Part shown: positions 18,482 through 26,110 of the stretch, in pieces
How positions within the stretch are numbered: position 1 is the stretch's first letter
How the letters are laid out: each line of letters begins with the position of its first letter
Source: Holophagae bacterium
GTDB taxonomy: Bacteria > Acidobacteriota > Holophagae > Acanthopleuribacterales > Acanthopleuribacteraceae
DNA: 64,000 nt
Direction of reading: 5' to 3'
Assembly (NCBI GenBank): GCA_029263455.1
Contig: JAJCXM010000008.1
Coordinates: forward strand, 186,001 to 250,000
Translations under genes and position numbers: made by a program
The notes under the pieces: model-generated
Database searches by the model: none
What the model was told of the DNA's origin: nothing
What the model saw: the letters and a program-made list of their open reading frames with translations, nothing else

Positions 18482-19828
18482 ATGTTCTTGTCCTTGTTTC
18501 TGTTGGCTTGCCCTTGGTGTGGTGATTCCGGCCTAGATTTGTCATTTATCAGTTACCAGGAAATGGATTACACCAAAAAGTCTGGTCGCAAGACATCGCA
18601 CAATCTGGTGATGTGCAGGGTGTCGGCTGACGGAGAGACGCCTCTTTTGTCGTGGATCAACCCCGAAAATGGTGATTCCATTAGCCACTTCTCCAAATTT
18701 CACCACGTGGCGTTTCATCCAAATTCAGGTCGACTGGCATTTTGGGGTGTACACCACAGCTTGAACAACAAAAAAGTAGCCTTGTTTGTTCGAGACCCAG
18801 ATGGAAAAGTTAGCGTAGTCGGCAGGATGGACAATAAACGCGCTAAGCCGAAAGTAAAAATACCTTTTAGACAACAGTCAAAGGATCATGCGAATGGCAT
18901 TACTTCTCGTTTTGTAGTCGAAATGTCAAGAACACATTATGACGATCGCCCGTTACCTTTGATTCCTACAGAACTAACTGAACAACTCTGGGAGCGAATG
19001 CGGTTGTCCGTATCAAAACAGCTTTTGTGGGGTGAGAATTCGGATATTCTGATGGCTTTTGGCGATGATATGTATGTCGTTTTTGATTTAAGAGCGGAAA
19101 GAGCGGTCGTTGTTTTCATTCCAAGATACCAGCGCCAGATTCCCTATTTGTCCGGACAGAAAGCATTAGTCAGCAATCGATATAAAGCTTATCAAGTGAA
19201 TTGGGATAGCCGTGTTTCGGGTCCTCATGCCGACGACCCTAGGGGTTTTTTCTCGTTGGGATCGCAAGTCTTCAATGCTCAATTCGAACCTGTCATTGAT
19301 TTGCACAAGAAAATACGCGGGTTTTGGCAGATGGACATAGCTTCAAACCGGGGTGTTTGTGTTTATACGTCTAAATACAACGTTGTCAATTGGCTCGATC
19401 TGAGCACCCAGGAAGAGCGACCAGAACCGCTTGAAGTAAGAGATCGCATACACCAAGTTGCGATCTCGCTGGACGCATCAAGGTTGGTGTTGGTGACACG
19501 AGACTATGAAGACAAACAACGCGCTGCTCATCTCTTTCGGGTCACAGATGATGACTTCCAACGCATTCAACTAAGGCTCAACATCTCTGAAGTTTTCATG
19601 ACACCCAAAGGGGTGATCTATGTGGGCGAAGACGGATTAACCTATTGTGATTATGAGGGAAAGAAGATGGCCCAGTTTGAAGGCATTAAAAGCGAAAGTA
19701 AGTTCATTGCGATCTTGAATAATGAAGTTGTTGCTTCAAACATGCCGATCATAGATGAAGATCGTCAAAAACAAACTCAGCCTCCTAATCCATTTTTGCC
19801 CAAGATAGGCGTTCATATCGACCTGTAA
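18482..19828 (+). CDS. Secreted propeller-like protein of unknown function
   Basis: The 448-residue product is taken from ATG 18482, preceded by GGGGGGTGAA; ATG 18470 would add four residues. The N-terminus MFLSLFLLACPW is hydrophobic and contains LLAC, so it could be a lipoprotein, which is a weak call. The body has repeated strand-turn segments such as FHHVAFHPNSGRLAFWG and IHQVAISLDASRLVLVT, which recall WD40/PD40 blades. No enzyme motif is visible. It is the only gene between decamer sites 4 and 5. Its neighbour at 19977 also carries PD40-like blades. Confidence 0.65.
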   Translation: MFLSLFLLACPWCGDSGLDLSFISYQEMDYTKKSGRKTSHNLVMCRVSADGETPLLSWINPENGDSISHFSKFHHVAFHPNSGRLAFWGVHHSLNNKKVALFVRDPDGKVSVVGRMDNKRAKPKVKIPFRQQSKDHANGITSRFVVEMSRTHYDDRPLPLIPTELTEQLWERMRLSVSKQLLWGENSDILMAFGDDMYVVFDLRAERAVVVFIPRYQRQIPYLSGQKALVSNRYKAYQVNWDSRVSGPHADDPRGFFSLGSQVFNAQFEPVIDLHKKIRGFWQMDIASNRGVCVYTSKYNVVNWLDLSTQEERPEPLEVRDRIHQVAISLDASRLVLVTRDYEDKQRAAHLFRVTDDDFQRIQLRLNISEVFMTPKGVIYVGEDGLTYCDYEGKKMAQFEGIKSESKFIAILNNEVVASNMPIIDEDRQKQTQPPNPFLPKIGVHIDL

Positions 19829-19923
19829 ACCCGCTTTTAACTCGCTCTGTTCGAACCAAGAACCGTGTTCAACTTGAGGTAACAAAAAGTTTCGTTCAAG
19901 AGCGTTATTATTGGGACATTGCA

Positions 19924-19948
19924 GGATATTAACCAAGGGTGTCCCGCT
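19924..19948 (+). repeat. Decamer site 5
   Basis: GATATTAACCAAGG followed by GTGTCCCGCTAATTCC; the decamer is 19939-19948. The left flank matches that of site 4 (GATTTTAACCGATG) and site 6 (GATGTTTACCGAGG). It stands between two convergent genes, so it cannot be a shared promoter for them. Confidence 0.8.
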
Positions 19949-19976
19949 AATTCCAACGATGCTCGATTAATACAGG

Positions 19977-22406
19977 TTATTCAATGCTCTTGGCCACTCG
20001 AAACCCGTTGGCATCGTGGCGTTCGTCTGGTTTCATCCCGAATCGATAGGGTAAACCTGAACCTCGCGGGGCGTTGCCGAATCCACCACCTCTCAAGGTT
20101 CGTAATCCACCCTTCTTTTCCCAAGGGTCCACTGCACCATTGGAAAAGGATGAATAGGCGTCTTCAAGGAAAGCATCTGCTGTGTATTCCCATGCATTTC
20201 CCACCATGTCATAAAAACCCCAAGCGTTGGGCAAGAAGCGACCCATCGGCGAGGTCACCGAATAACCGTCTTCGAACGGAAATGCATCCCAGTCCATGTC
20301 AAACACTGTTTTCATCGATAGGTTAAATAGGTTTCCCCAACCTTGACCTTGGGCAATTTCGTTACCCCAAGGATAACGAGTGTTCACACCTGCACGCGCC
20401 GCGTATTCCCATTCCGCTTCCGTCGGTAAACGAAACGCAAAGTGATCTGCGTACGCTTTGGCTTCGAGCCAGGTTAGGTTGACGGCTGGTTGAAGATCGC
20501 CGTTTAAAGAGAAGGATTGATCGCGATAGAAGTTTCCGCTATCAAAATCCTTACGGAAACGTCTCATTTGCTGGTTGCTGACTTCGAACCGTCCCAAATA
20601 GAATGCATGGCTGATTCTTACCTGATGGCACGGTCGTTCATTGGCCCTATCAAACGGATCGTCTCCCGCCGCACCACGGTGATAGGTACCTGGCGGGACC
20701 AGGAGAAGCTCAACGCCACTCTTGCGGTCGCGAACACGCCAAGGCAAGCCGGTCGCCTCGATAGCGGCTCTCATAACTTCATCGGTTACCCTGTCAGGAT
20801 TAGGCAAGGCTTCCAAGACGATGGCCCATGGCACCCGAGTATGAACGGCTAGGGCAGAGATACGCGACAGATGAAAACTCGCATGATCATTGCCTGGTTG
20901 CAACTCAAGTGATGCTTCGAAATGTGAGACGGCGTTTTGATAATCGCCATACATCATGAAGGCTTCCGCTAGACTGTCTTGATAAACCCAATGCTTGGGA
21001 TTGGATTCGACCAGTTTAGCGAGCAAAAGCACGGCCATTCGAGGCTGACCCCAAGCCATCAATCGATAAGCAAGATTGTTCAAGTCATCTGAGCATTCGA
21101 CCCAAAAAGCAGGTATTTTGTTCGCCACTCGGAAGTAGTCTTTAGGCCCCAATTGTATGAACGCGTGAAGGTTATTGGGCTGTTTCGCAATCGCGACACG
21201 ATAGTCGTCGAGTGCTTGAGGATCATCCAGTTGTTGACGCACAAAAGCGCGTGACGCAAACGCGTAGGCAGATTCAGGGTAATAGTTCACGTAGAGGTCA
21301 GCTAGTTCACGGGCGAGATTTGATTGGTCTCTAGCGACAAGAACGTCAATGGTCATCTGCGCCGCTCTTTCACTAAAGGGTATCCTTTTAGGCGGTGCCT
21401 GACTCAATTCAGTCAATAAATGCTGACCCTTCATTGCATCCAATGCACGCAGTTGTTGCGTTAATTCATCTTCAGGCTGGAAAGTGAGCTGACGTAGATT
21501 AAGACCCTTTTTGTCCATTAAGTAGAGTTCGCAGTAACCCGACCGATTAGACGCGAATGCCATGTATTTACGATCCGGTGAGAAACGTTGTCGATCGTCG
21601 GAACCCCAGGCCCAAGTCAACCTTCGTGGTCTCTGATCAAAGGAATCAGCGCTTAGCAATTCATAGTTGAACCAACGCGAATAAGCTGACCTCTCCATAC
21701 CCTGGGAAAAGAGAAGCGAACCAGGTTGTTCCGCCCTGGCCAAATTTCCGCAAGCCGAATAAGTGTCGGTGACTGAATTGTGGGTGAGGTTGCGAACAAA
21801 TCCGCTGGGTACATCTATCAGCAAGACATCGTTATACTGGCCTTCCTCTATGGAATAAAAGTAGATTCCCGCGTCTGACCATGAAAGATGATTCAGACCA
21901 AAAGGAGAGCGATGCAGGATGCGATCATGGCTTCCATCCTTGTCCATGACTCTTAATGTTCTGATGTTGTTTTCAGCGTCCTTTTCTTCCATCACATAAG
22001 CGATCTGGCTGCCATCTGGTGAAAATACAGGGAACATTTGCGCCATTTCATCGGCGCGCACCAAATGAACCTGACCATGACCGAGCTCAATTGTGTAAAT
22101 TTGAGCAAGACCATTGCGCTCCGAAGAGAAAACGATATGGTCGCCTGTCGGTGACCAATCCGGGTGGCGGTCGTTGGTTTCCATCAAGGTAAGACATGTT
22201 GTGATTCCGGTCGTCAGCTCGAGAATTCTGAGTTGACGACGCGTCCCATCGCCGCGTGCGAAAACGATTGCATTGCCATCAGGAGACCAGGCGAATTCAC
22301 CGCTCATCGTTTGGAAGATCTCAACTGATGGTTCCGTTAGCTCGCAAAAACATGCGTTATTCAACTCGTAGGCTGTAAGTAGAGCTATCGCGTAAAGTGT
22401 TGACAT
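19977..22406 (-). CDS. PD40 propeller - TPR - FGE-sulfatase domain fusion protein
   Basis: The 809-residue product starts MSTLYAIALLTAYEL, an export signal; GTG 22421 is an alternative start. Residues about 35-330 carry TolB/PD40-like blades (FAWSPDGNAIVFARG, PDWSPTGDHIVFSS, PVFSPDGSQIAYV). About 340-560 are helical with TPR units (NPKHWVYQDSLAEAFMMYGD, ASLELQPGN). The last 230 residues form an FGE-sulfatase (SUMF1-like) domain: VPPGTYHRGA, FRLPTEAEWEYAARAG, MVGNAWEYTAD, RTLRGGGFG. The active cysteines of true formylglycine-generating enzymes are absent, so it is probably a binding or structural version. It is alone between decamer sites 5 and 6. Confidence 0.85.
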   Translation of the reverse strand: MSTLYAIALLTAYELNNACFCELTEPSVEIFQTMSGEFAWSPDGNAIVFARGDGTRRQLRILELTTGITTCLTLMETNDRHPDWSPTGDHIVFSSERNGLAQIYTIELGHGQVHLVRADEMAQMFPVFSPDGSQIAYVMEEKDAENNIRTLRVMDKDGSHDRILHRSPFGLNHLSWSDAGIYFYSIEEGQYNDVLLIDVPSGFVRNLTHNSVTDTYSACGNLARAEQPGSLLFSQGMERSAYSRWFNYELLSADSFDQRPRRLTWAWGSDDRQRFSPDRKYMAFASNRSGYCELYLMDKKGLNLRQLTFQPEDELTQQLRALDAMKGQHLLTELSQAPPKRIPFSERAAQMTIDVLVARDQSNLARELADLYVNYYPESAYAFASRAFVRQQLDDPQALDDYRVAIAKQPNNLHAFIQLGPKDYFRVANKIPAFWVECSDDLNNLAYRLMAWGQPRMAVLLLAKLVESNPKHWVYQDSLAEAFMMYGDYQNAVSHFEASLELQPGNDHASFHLSRISALAVHTRVPWAIVLEALPNPDRVTDEVMRAAIEATGLPWRVRDRKSGVELLLVPPGTYHRGAAGDDPFDRANERPCHQVRISHAFYLGRFEVSNQQMRRFRKDFDSGNFYRDQSFSLNGDLQPAVNLTWLEAKAYADHFAFRLPTEAEWEYAARAGVNTRYPWGNEIAQGQGWGNLFNLSMKTVFDMDWDAFPFEDGYSVTSPMGRFLPNAWGFYDMVGNAWEYTADAFLEDAYSSFSNGAVDPWEKKGGLRTLRGGGFGNAPRGSGLPYRFGMKPDERHDANGFRVAKSIE

Positions 22407-22525
22407 CACTATTAATGGCACTCCGTAATGGGAGAGTGCCTATACTATAGCCTTGGTTTATAGGCCAATCGGAGACAAACATAGGACAAATGCAGCCAAC
22501 AGGCCAACCTCGACGTCGCTATAGC

Positions 22526-22709
22526 TTAAGCGAAGGTGGGGCGCACTTTTTGGATCGTTCCTGACGTGATAGGCCAGCCCATCGAGATGAAACTTCAACC
22601 ATGAAACCCGAGACCTAAGCACCTCACTGGCTGAGTTGATAGGGTAATCATGGGTTCCAGAATTATGAAAATCGAGTGTTTGCGAGATGTTTACCGAGGG
22701 TGTCTCGCT
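22526..22709 (+). repeat. Repeat family R1, copy B, ending in decamer site 6
   Basis: This copy shares with copies A and C the block GACGTGATAGGCCAGCCCAT, the block ACCCGAGACCTAAGCACC and CTGGCTGAGTTGATAGGGTA. It ends in GTGTCTCGCTAAATTC (decamer 22700-22709, one mismatch). The CGGGAC left end is not present. It lies in front of the end of the exonuclease gene. Confidence 0.78.
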
Positions 22710-22747
22710 AAATTCCCGCTACGCAACGAGTCCCTATAAAACTTTAT

Positions 22748-23995
22748 TTAGTCGACGTGGATGCCTGTTAGTGTCCAAAATGCTGGTTCAGCCAAGATAC
22801 GAGTCCCGTACCGACGAGCTATGGTAGCTTTCGTCGACTGCGAATCAGGGTCGGCCATGACCAACACATCGAGATTCTTGGTAACACCGCCTACCGCCAA
22901 CATGCCAATACTCTCGGCCATCCTCTGGGCCATATCGCGAGTAATGGCCTGACCATTAAGGGTCGACTGAAGTTGGCCAGTAAAACAGACCCTTTTACCC
23001 GAAAATCCGTCGTGAAACCCGTGAGTGATCGTAGCGCCTCGAATGAGTTTTAACTGGGCCGCAGCATCATCCAATAAGCGTTCAATTTGCGACGTATCTT
23101 GGCCCAGTAGCAGGGCAACCCGTTGCAAATCGCGACGTTCAGCTTCGGTAACAATCCCATCATCCAGGGCATGTACGGCTAACGCCCGCAAATACTCACG
23201 ATGAACCGCATCTAACTGGACTTGAGAAATGTTCCATCGGATCGCGGCGTCCACCAATATTTGTTCTTCTTCGGCATCTATCTGCCGATCCTCAAGTACC
23301 CTATCGATTAGTGTTAGGTATGCCAACAGGGATGGTTCTTTCGCTTCCACATCGTGACGCATCTTGCTCGCGATTCGCTGCAGAAACCGGGGCTCTTTCT
23401 GCTCTCGCCGCTCAAGGTCTATGCGCCGTAGCGGTTGGGTCCGCAAGGCGGGAAGATTAGGCCAATCAACTCCGTCTAACTGACACTCCGCCACAATATT
23501 GAGATCACATTGAGAAAGCATCAGCATTACTTGACTGGCAGCTCGCGCATCGTCCAGTGCACTGTGAAGCCGTCCAGATGCCGTGATACCCAGCTCCTGA
23601 CAACATACTTGGAGATTTTGGCGGCCCATTAGGGTACACGTACACACAAAAGGAATCTGGGGAAATTGAATGTTCAGACGAGCAAATTCACTGAAAAGAA
23701 AATTGATATCGAATTGAAGGTTGTGGCCTGCAATCACATCTGCCTGACGTAAGAACGACAACAGGTCGCCCGCGACATCCTCAAAAACTGGCGCATTCAA
23801 CACATCGCCACTCATGATGCCGTGAATCGAAGTTGGCCCAATATCGCGGCGAGGATTCACAAGTGTCTCGTACTCGGCGTGGACTGTCCCGTCCAATCCC
23901 AAAACAACTATTCCGATTTCTACGATGCGATCGTGTTTTCTGGGATTAAGACCCGTGGTTTCCAAATCAAGTACCGCAATTTTCTGGTCATTCAT
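22748..23995 (-). CDS. DEDDh exonuclease - TerB-like - BRCT fusion protein
   Basis: The 415-residue product starts at ATG 23995 after GGAG; TTG 24007 is possible. The N-terminal third is a DnaQ/epsilon-type 3'-5' exonuclease: LDLETTGL (Exo I), AGHNLQFDINFL (Exo II) and HSALDDARAA (Exo III), so the DEDDh residues are all present. The middle (about residues 210-300) is helical with acidic TerB-like segments (EDRQIDAEEEQILVDAA, DDGIVTEAERRDLQ). The last 85 residues form a BRCT domain (GKRVCFTGQL, ...TKNLDVLVMAD). A DNA repair or proofreading role is likely. The pair with the next gene occupies the unit between decamer sites 6 and 7. Confidence 0.87.
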   Translation of the reverse strand: MNDQKIAVLDLETTGLNPRKHDRIVEIGIVVLGLDGTVHAEYETLVNPRRDIGPTSIHGIMSGDVLNAPVFEDVAGDLLSFLRQADVIAGHNLQFDINFLFSEFARLNIQFPQIPFVCTCTLMGRQNLQVCCQELGITASGRLHSALDDARAASQVMLMLSQCDLNIVAECQLDGVDWPNLPALRTQPLRRIDLERREQKEPRFLQRIASKMRHDVEAKEPSLLAYLTLIDRVLEDRQIDAEEEQILVDAAIRWNISQVQLDAVHREYLRALAVHALDDGIVTEAERRDLQRVALLLGQDTSQIERLLDDAAAQLKLIRGATITHGFHDGFSGKRVCFTGQLQSTLNGQAITRDMAQRMAESIGMLAVGGVTKNLDVLVMADPDSQSTKATIARRYGTRILAEPAFWTLTGIHVD

Positions 23996-24052
23996 TTTGG
24001 ACTCCAACGTAAATGTAGCGCCGAAATTTCCCCTATGTTTTGTGCTGTGCGT

Positions 24053-24424
24053 TCAGGACGTTGCGAATTTTTCGGAATCGGGCGTAAATGTAACAATCAT
24101 ACCCGTTTTTGCGCAGGTCAACGTGACTTCGGCGTCCAGATCTATATCCAGATCCTCCCCGCGCAAGCCCCGCCAGGTTGCCAGATAACGCAAGGTTCCG
24201 TAACGATGTTTCTTCTTGATTTCCTTGTCCACGCCACCTTTCCAACCCAAAATAGGCAGCTCACCTTGCAATGCTCTCTGTGCGGTTTCCGGCTCTTGGG
24301 CACGCAATGCGCGTCCATTCTCCCATGCGCAGATGAGTCCCTTATCGGGTGATCGCCAACGTTGATCCCAAGACTCAAATTTGATGGGTTTTGAATCCGC
24401 TTTTCGTTGAATCCTTTGAGTCAC
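24053..24424 (-). CDS. Small protein of unknown function upstream of the exonuclease
   Basis: I use GTG 24424, seven bases after AGGAG, giving 123 residues; an ATG at 24472 would add 16 residues without a ribosome binding site. The product reads like a real protein: WDQRWRSPDKGLICAWENGR near the N-terminus, an ELPILGWKGG segment, and a beta-rich end (AEVTLTCAKTGMIVTFTPD). No family is recognised. It ends 57 bases before the exonuclease start, so an operon with it is likely. Confidence 0.55.
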   Translation of the reverse strand: MTQRIQRKADSKPIKFESWDQRWRSPDKGLICAWENGRALRAQEPETAQRALQGELPILGWKGGVDKEIKKKHRYGTLRYLATWRGLRGEDLDIDLDAEVTLTCAKTGMIVTFTPDSEKFATS

Positions 24425-24512
24425 AGTAATACTCCTGGACCTAAATCTAGGTCCTCGGAGGACAAATGGCACGTTTTGAGCGAGATATCGTGAGAACCCG
24501 CCTGGGGAGTTT

Positions 24513-24721
24513 ATCGGGACGGTGCACGTCTAAGCTAGTCTTTTGTGAAGGCGCGGCGGACTGGACGAGTGGTTCCGTGATAGGCCTGACCATCTAAATG
24601 AGACTTCAAACGTGAAACCCGAGACATAAGCACCCCACCTAGCTGAGTTGATGGGGTAAATGCGGGTTCCCAAGTAGGAAAAATCAAGTGTTTATTGGAT
24701 CTAAACCTGTAGTGTCCCGCT
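24513..24721 (+). repeat. Repeat family R1, copy C: complete element with both ends, decamer site 7
   Basis: The best-preserved copy, about 209 bases. The left end is ATCGGGACGGTGCACG and the right end CCTGTAGTGTCCCGCT. The reverse complement of the right end, AGCGGGACACTACAGG, matches the left end at 11 of 16 positions including CGGGAC, so these are imperfect terminal inverted repeats. Decamer 24712-24721. This has the size and structure of a MITE-like, nonautonomous element. Confidence 0.75.
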
Positions 24722-24960
24722 GTAGCGATCATATCTCGACAGAAGGATTCGGAACCCATCACCAGACTCTGCATCATCCATTCGGTTCGACGCAATACCA
24801 AAACGGCGATCTCGTCGAGGTTGAATGACGCCATTGCCTTTTGCAGGTCGACAGATTCTATCGGTAACTTACTGTCCAAGACATGCTCGCGATTGGCCAG
24901 ATGATCCACAAACAAGCGAAACGCCTTTTGAAAACATCCCTTCTCCCAATATCGCAGCAT
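24535..24960 (-). pseudogene. Possible leftward gene remnant next to the toxin-antitoxin pair
   Basis: A leftward frame from ATG 24960 reads MLRYWEKGCFQKAFRLFVDH, then ANREHVLDSKLPIESVDLQK and FNLDEIAVLVLRRTEWM, which looks coding. It then enters repeat copy C and ends with SHLDGQAYHGTTRPVRRAFT from the repeat. The natural end of the protein seems replaced by the repeat, so this may be a gene truncated by it. No family is recognised. It is divergent from the antitoxin gene at 25013. Confidence 0.35.
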
Positions 24961-25012
24961 TGACAAAGGCACCACTTTGACGTACGTTTGGCAATAGGTT
25001 GCGGAGGATGCC

Positions 25013-25300
25013 ATGAGTACAGCAACAGACACCAAACAGGAACGTATCAACCTTAGGCTGCAGCACCGTGCAAAAAGAACGCTGGAGCGCGCTGCCAGTT
25101 TAGAAGGTAAAACCGTTAGCCATTTTATTCTGACGAGTGCCTTGGCACACGCCGAAAAGACCATCCATGAACACGAAGTGATGGAATTGAACAAACGGGA
25201 CTCTGAAGCTTTCTTCGATTCGCTGGTGAAACCAGTCCGTTTCAATAAAAAACTGACAGCGGCCATCGAAGAACATGAACAGCGCGTCACTGTTAAGTGA
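25013..25300 (+). CDS. tacA: DUF1778 (TacA-type) antitoxin
   Basis: The 95-residue product starts MSTATDTKQERINLRLQHRA, the ribbon-helix-helix N-terminus of DUF1778/TacA antitoxins, followed by the helical KRTLERAASLEGKTVSHFIL segment. The C-terminal half would wrap and neutralise the toxin. GGAGG lies five bases before the ATG. The stop overlaps the toxin start as GTGA. TacA antitoxins repress their own operon through the ribbon-helix-helix domain, so the operator should lie just upstream, but I cannot point to it. Confidence 0.88.
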   Translation: MSTATDTKQERINLRLQHRAKRTLERAASLEGKTVSHFILTSALAHAEKTIHEHEVMELNKRDSEAFFDSLVKPVRFNKKLTAAIEEHEQRVTVK

Positions 25301-25797
25301 CCGATGTTTCCAATCTAATCATCCGGCCCCTAGATCGTGAGCATGACCGACCAGGATTTCATTGTGGTGTTGTCTCACTGGATGACTACATTCGAAAGCA
25401 AGCCAGCCAGGATGTAAAGCGCCGTGTCAGCCGAGTGTTTGTAGCGACCGCTGTCGCCCACCCTAATGTCATTGTGGGTTACTACACGCTCTCCTCGCTG
25501 TCGATTGAACTTTGTCAGTTGCCAAAAACCCTCGCCCGAAAACTACCTCGACATCCAGTGCCCGCTGCATTGATTGGGAGGCTTGCTGTCAACCAGTCTG
25601 TTCAAGGTCATGGCATAGGAAGAATGTTGCTGGTTGACGCCATCAAGAGAACTCTCGCGGTCAGCGATGACATTGCCATTTATGCGATGGTGGTCGATGC
25701 CATTGATGAAGGTGCCCAGCGTTTCTATGAACAATTTGGCTTCTCGTTGCTTTCTTCAGAAAGCCGTCGGTTATTTCTACCACTCAAACCCATCTAA
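25297..25797 (+). CDS. tacT: GNAT acetyltransferase toxin (TacT-type)
   Basis: The 166-residue product starts at GTG 25297, overlapping the antitoxin stop. It shows the TacT pattern: LIIRPLDREHDRPGFHCGV near the N-terminus, VIVGYYTLSS, the acetyl-CoA loop VNQSVQGHGIGRMLL near residue 102 and the C-terminal GAQRFYEQFGF with the catalytic-region tyrosine. Known TacT toxins acetylate the amino group of aminoacyl-tRNA and stop translation. All family segments seem intact. The pair occupies the unit between decamer sites 7 and 8. Confidence 0.9.
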   Translation: MTDVSNLIIRPLDREHDRPGFHCGVVSLDDYIRKQASQDVKRRVSRVFVATAVAHPNVIVGYYTLSSLSIELCQLPKTLARKLPRHPVPAALIGRLAVNQSVQGHGIGRMLLVDAIKRTLAVSDDIAIYAMVVDAIDEGAQRFYEQFGFSLLSSESRRLFLPLKPI

Positions 25798-25866
25798 ATC
25801 TATCAACCGACAATACCCTTAGCGTACGTTTCGTTCCGTTGGACTTCAGACTCCTACCCCCTTAAA

Positions 25867-25888
25867 TCTAAACATGTGGTGTCCCGCT
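25867..25888 (+). repeat. Decamer site 8
   Basis: TCTAAACATGTG followed by GTGTCCCGCTGTAGCTG; decamer 25879-25888. It is nearly identical to site 7 (TCTAAACCTGTA then GTGTCCCGCTGTAGCGA), so the toxin-antitoxin unit is flanked by direct repeats of about 27 bases. Confidence 0.82.
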
Positions 25889-25945
25889 GTAGCTGTTATT
25901 CAGGGTTTCCTTAGATAGAAACGCTTGTCGAATGCAGTTAAAGAT

Positions 25946-25964
25946 TAAATCGATTTGTCCCGCT
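25946..25964 (+). repeat. Decamer site 9 (one mismatch)
   Basis: TTGTCCCGCT at 25955-25964, one base different from the consensus, with the left flank TTAAATCGA. It is only 67 bases after site 8 and precedes the PQQ propeller gene. It could be chance, but position and orientation fit the series. Confidence 0.5.
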
Positions 25965-26110
25965 CTATTTGCCGCAAAACATGGCACATTTGTGCCCACT
26001 TACGGCTAAAGGTTACGAAGGTGTGAATAGGTCCCAAAATTAAAACGCTTCTGTTCATGTGGGCGTAGAATAAACAAGGCATCATGATGAGATGATCTTG
26101 GAGGAAGTAA

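Noticed and set aside
24535-25290. Long leftward frame across the toxin-antitoxin pair
   Set aside because: The part from 24960 to 25290 is antisense to the antitoxin gene, with Cys- and Ser-rich noise typical of a shadow frame. Only 24535-24960 is considered.
13485-25964. Interpretation of the decamer sites as integron attC sites
   Set aside because: The flanks weakly resemble RYYYAAC and GYTRRRY, but the two parts are only about 12 bases apart, they pair poorly, gene orientation is mixed and no integrase is present. I kept the neutral term cassette-like.
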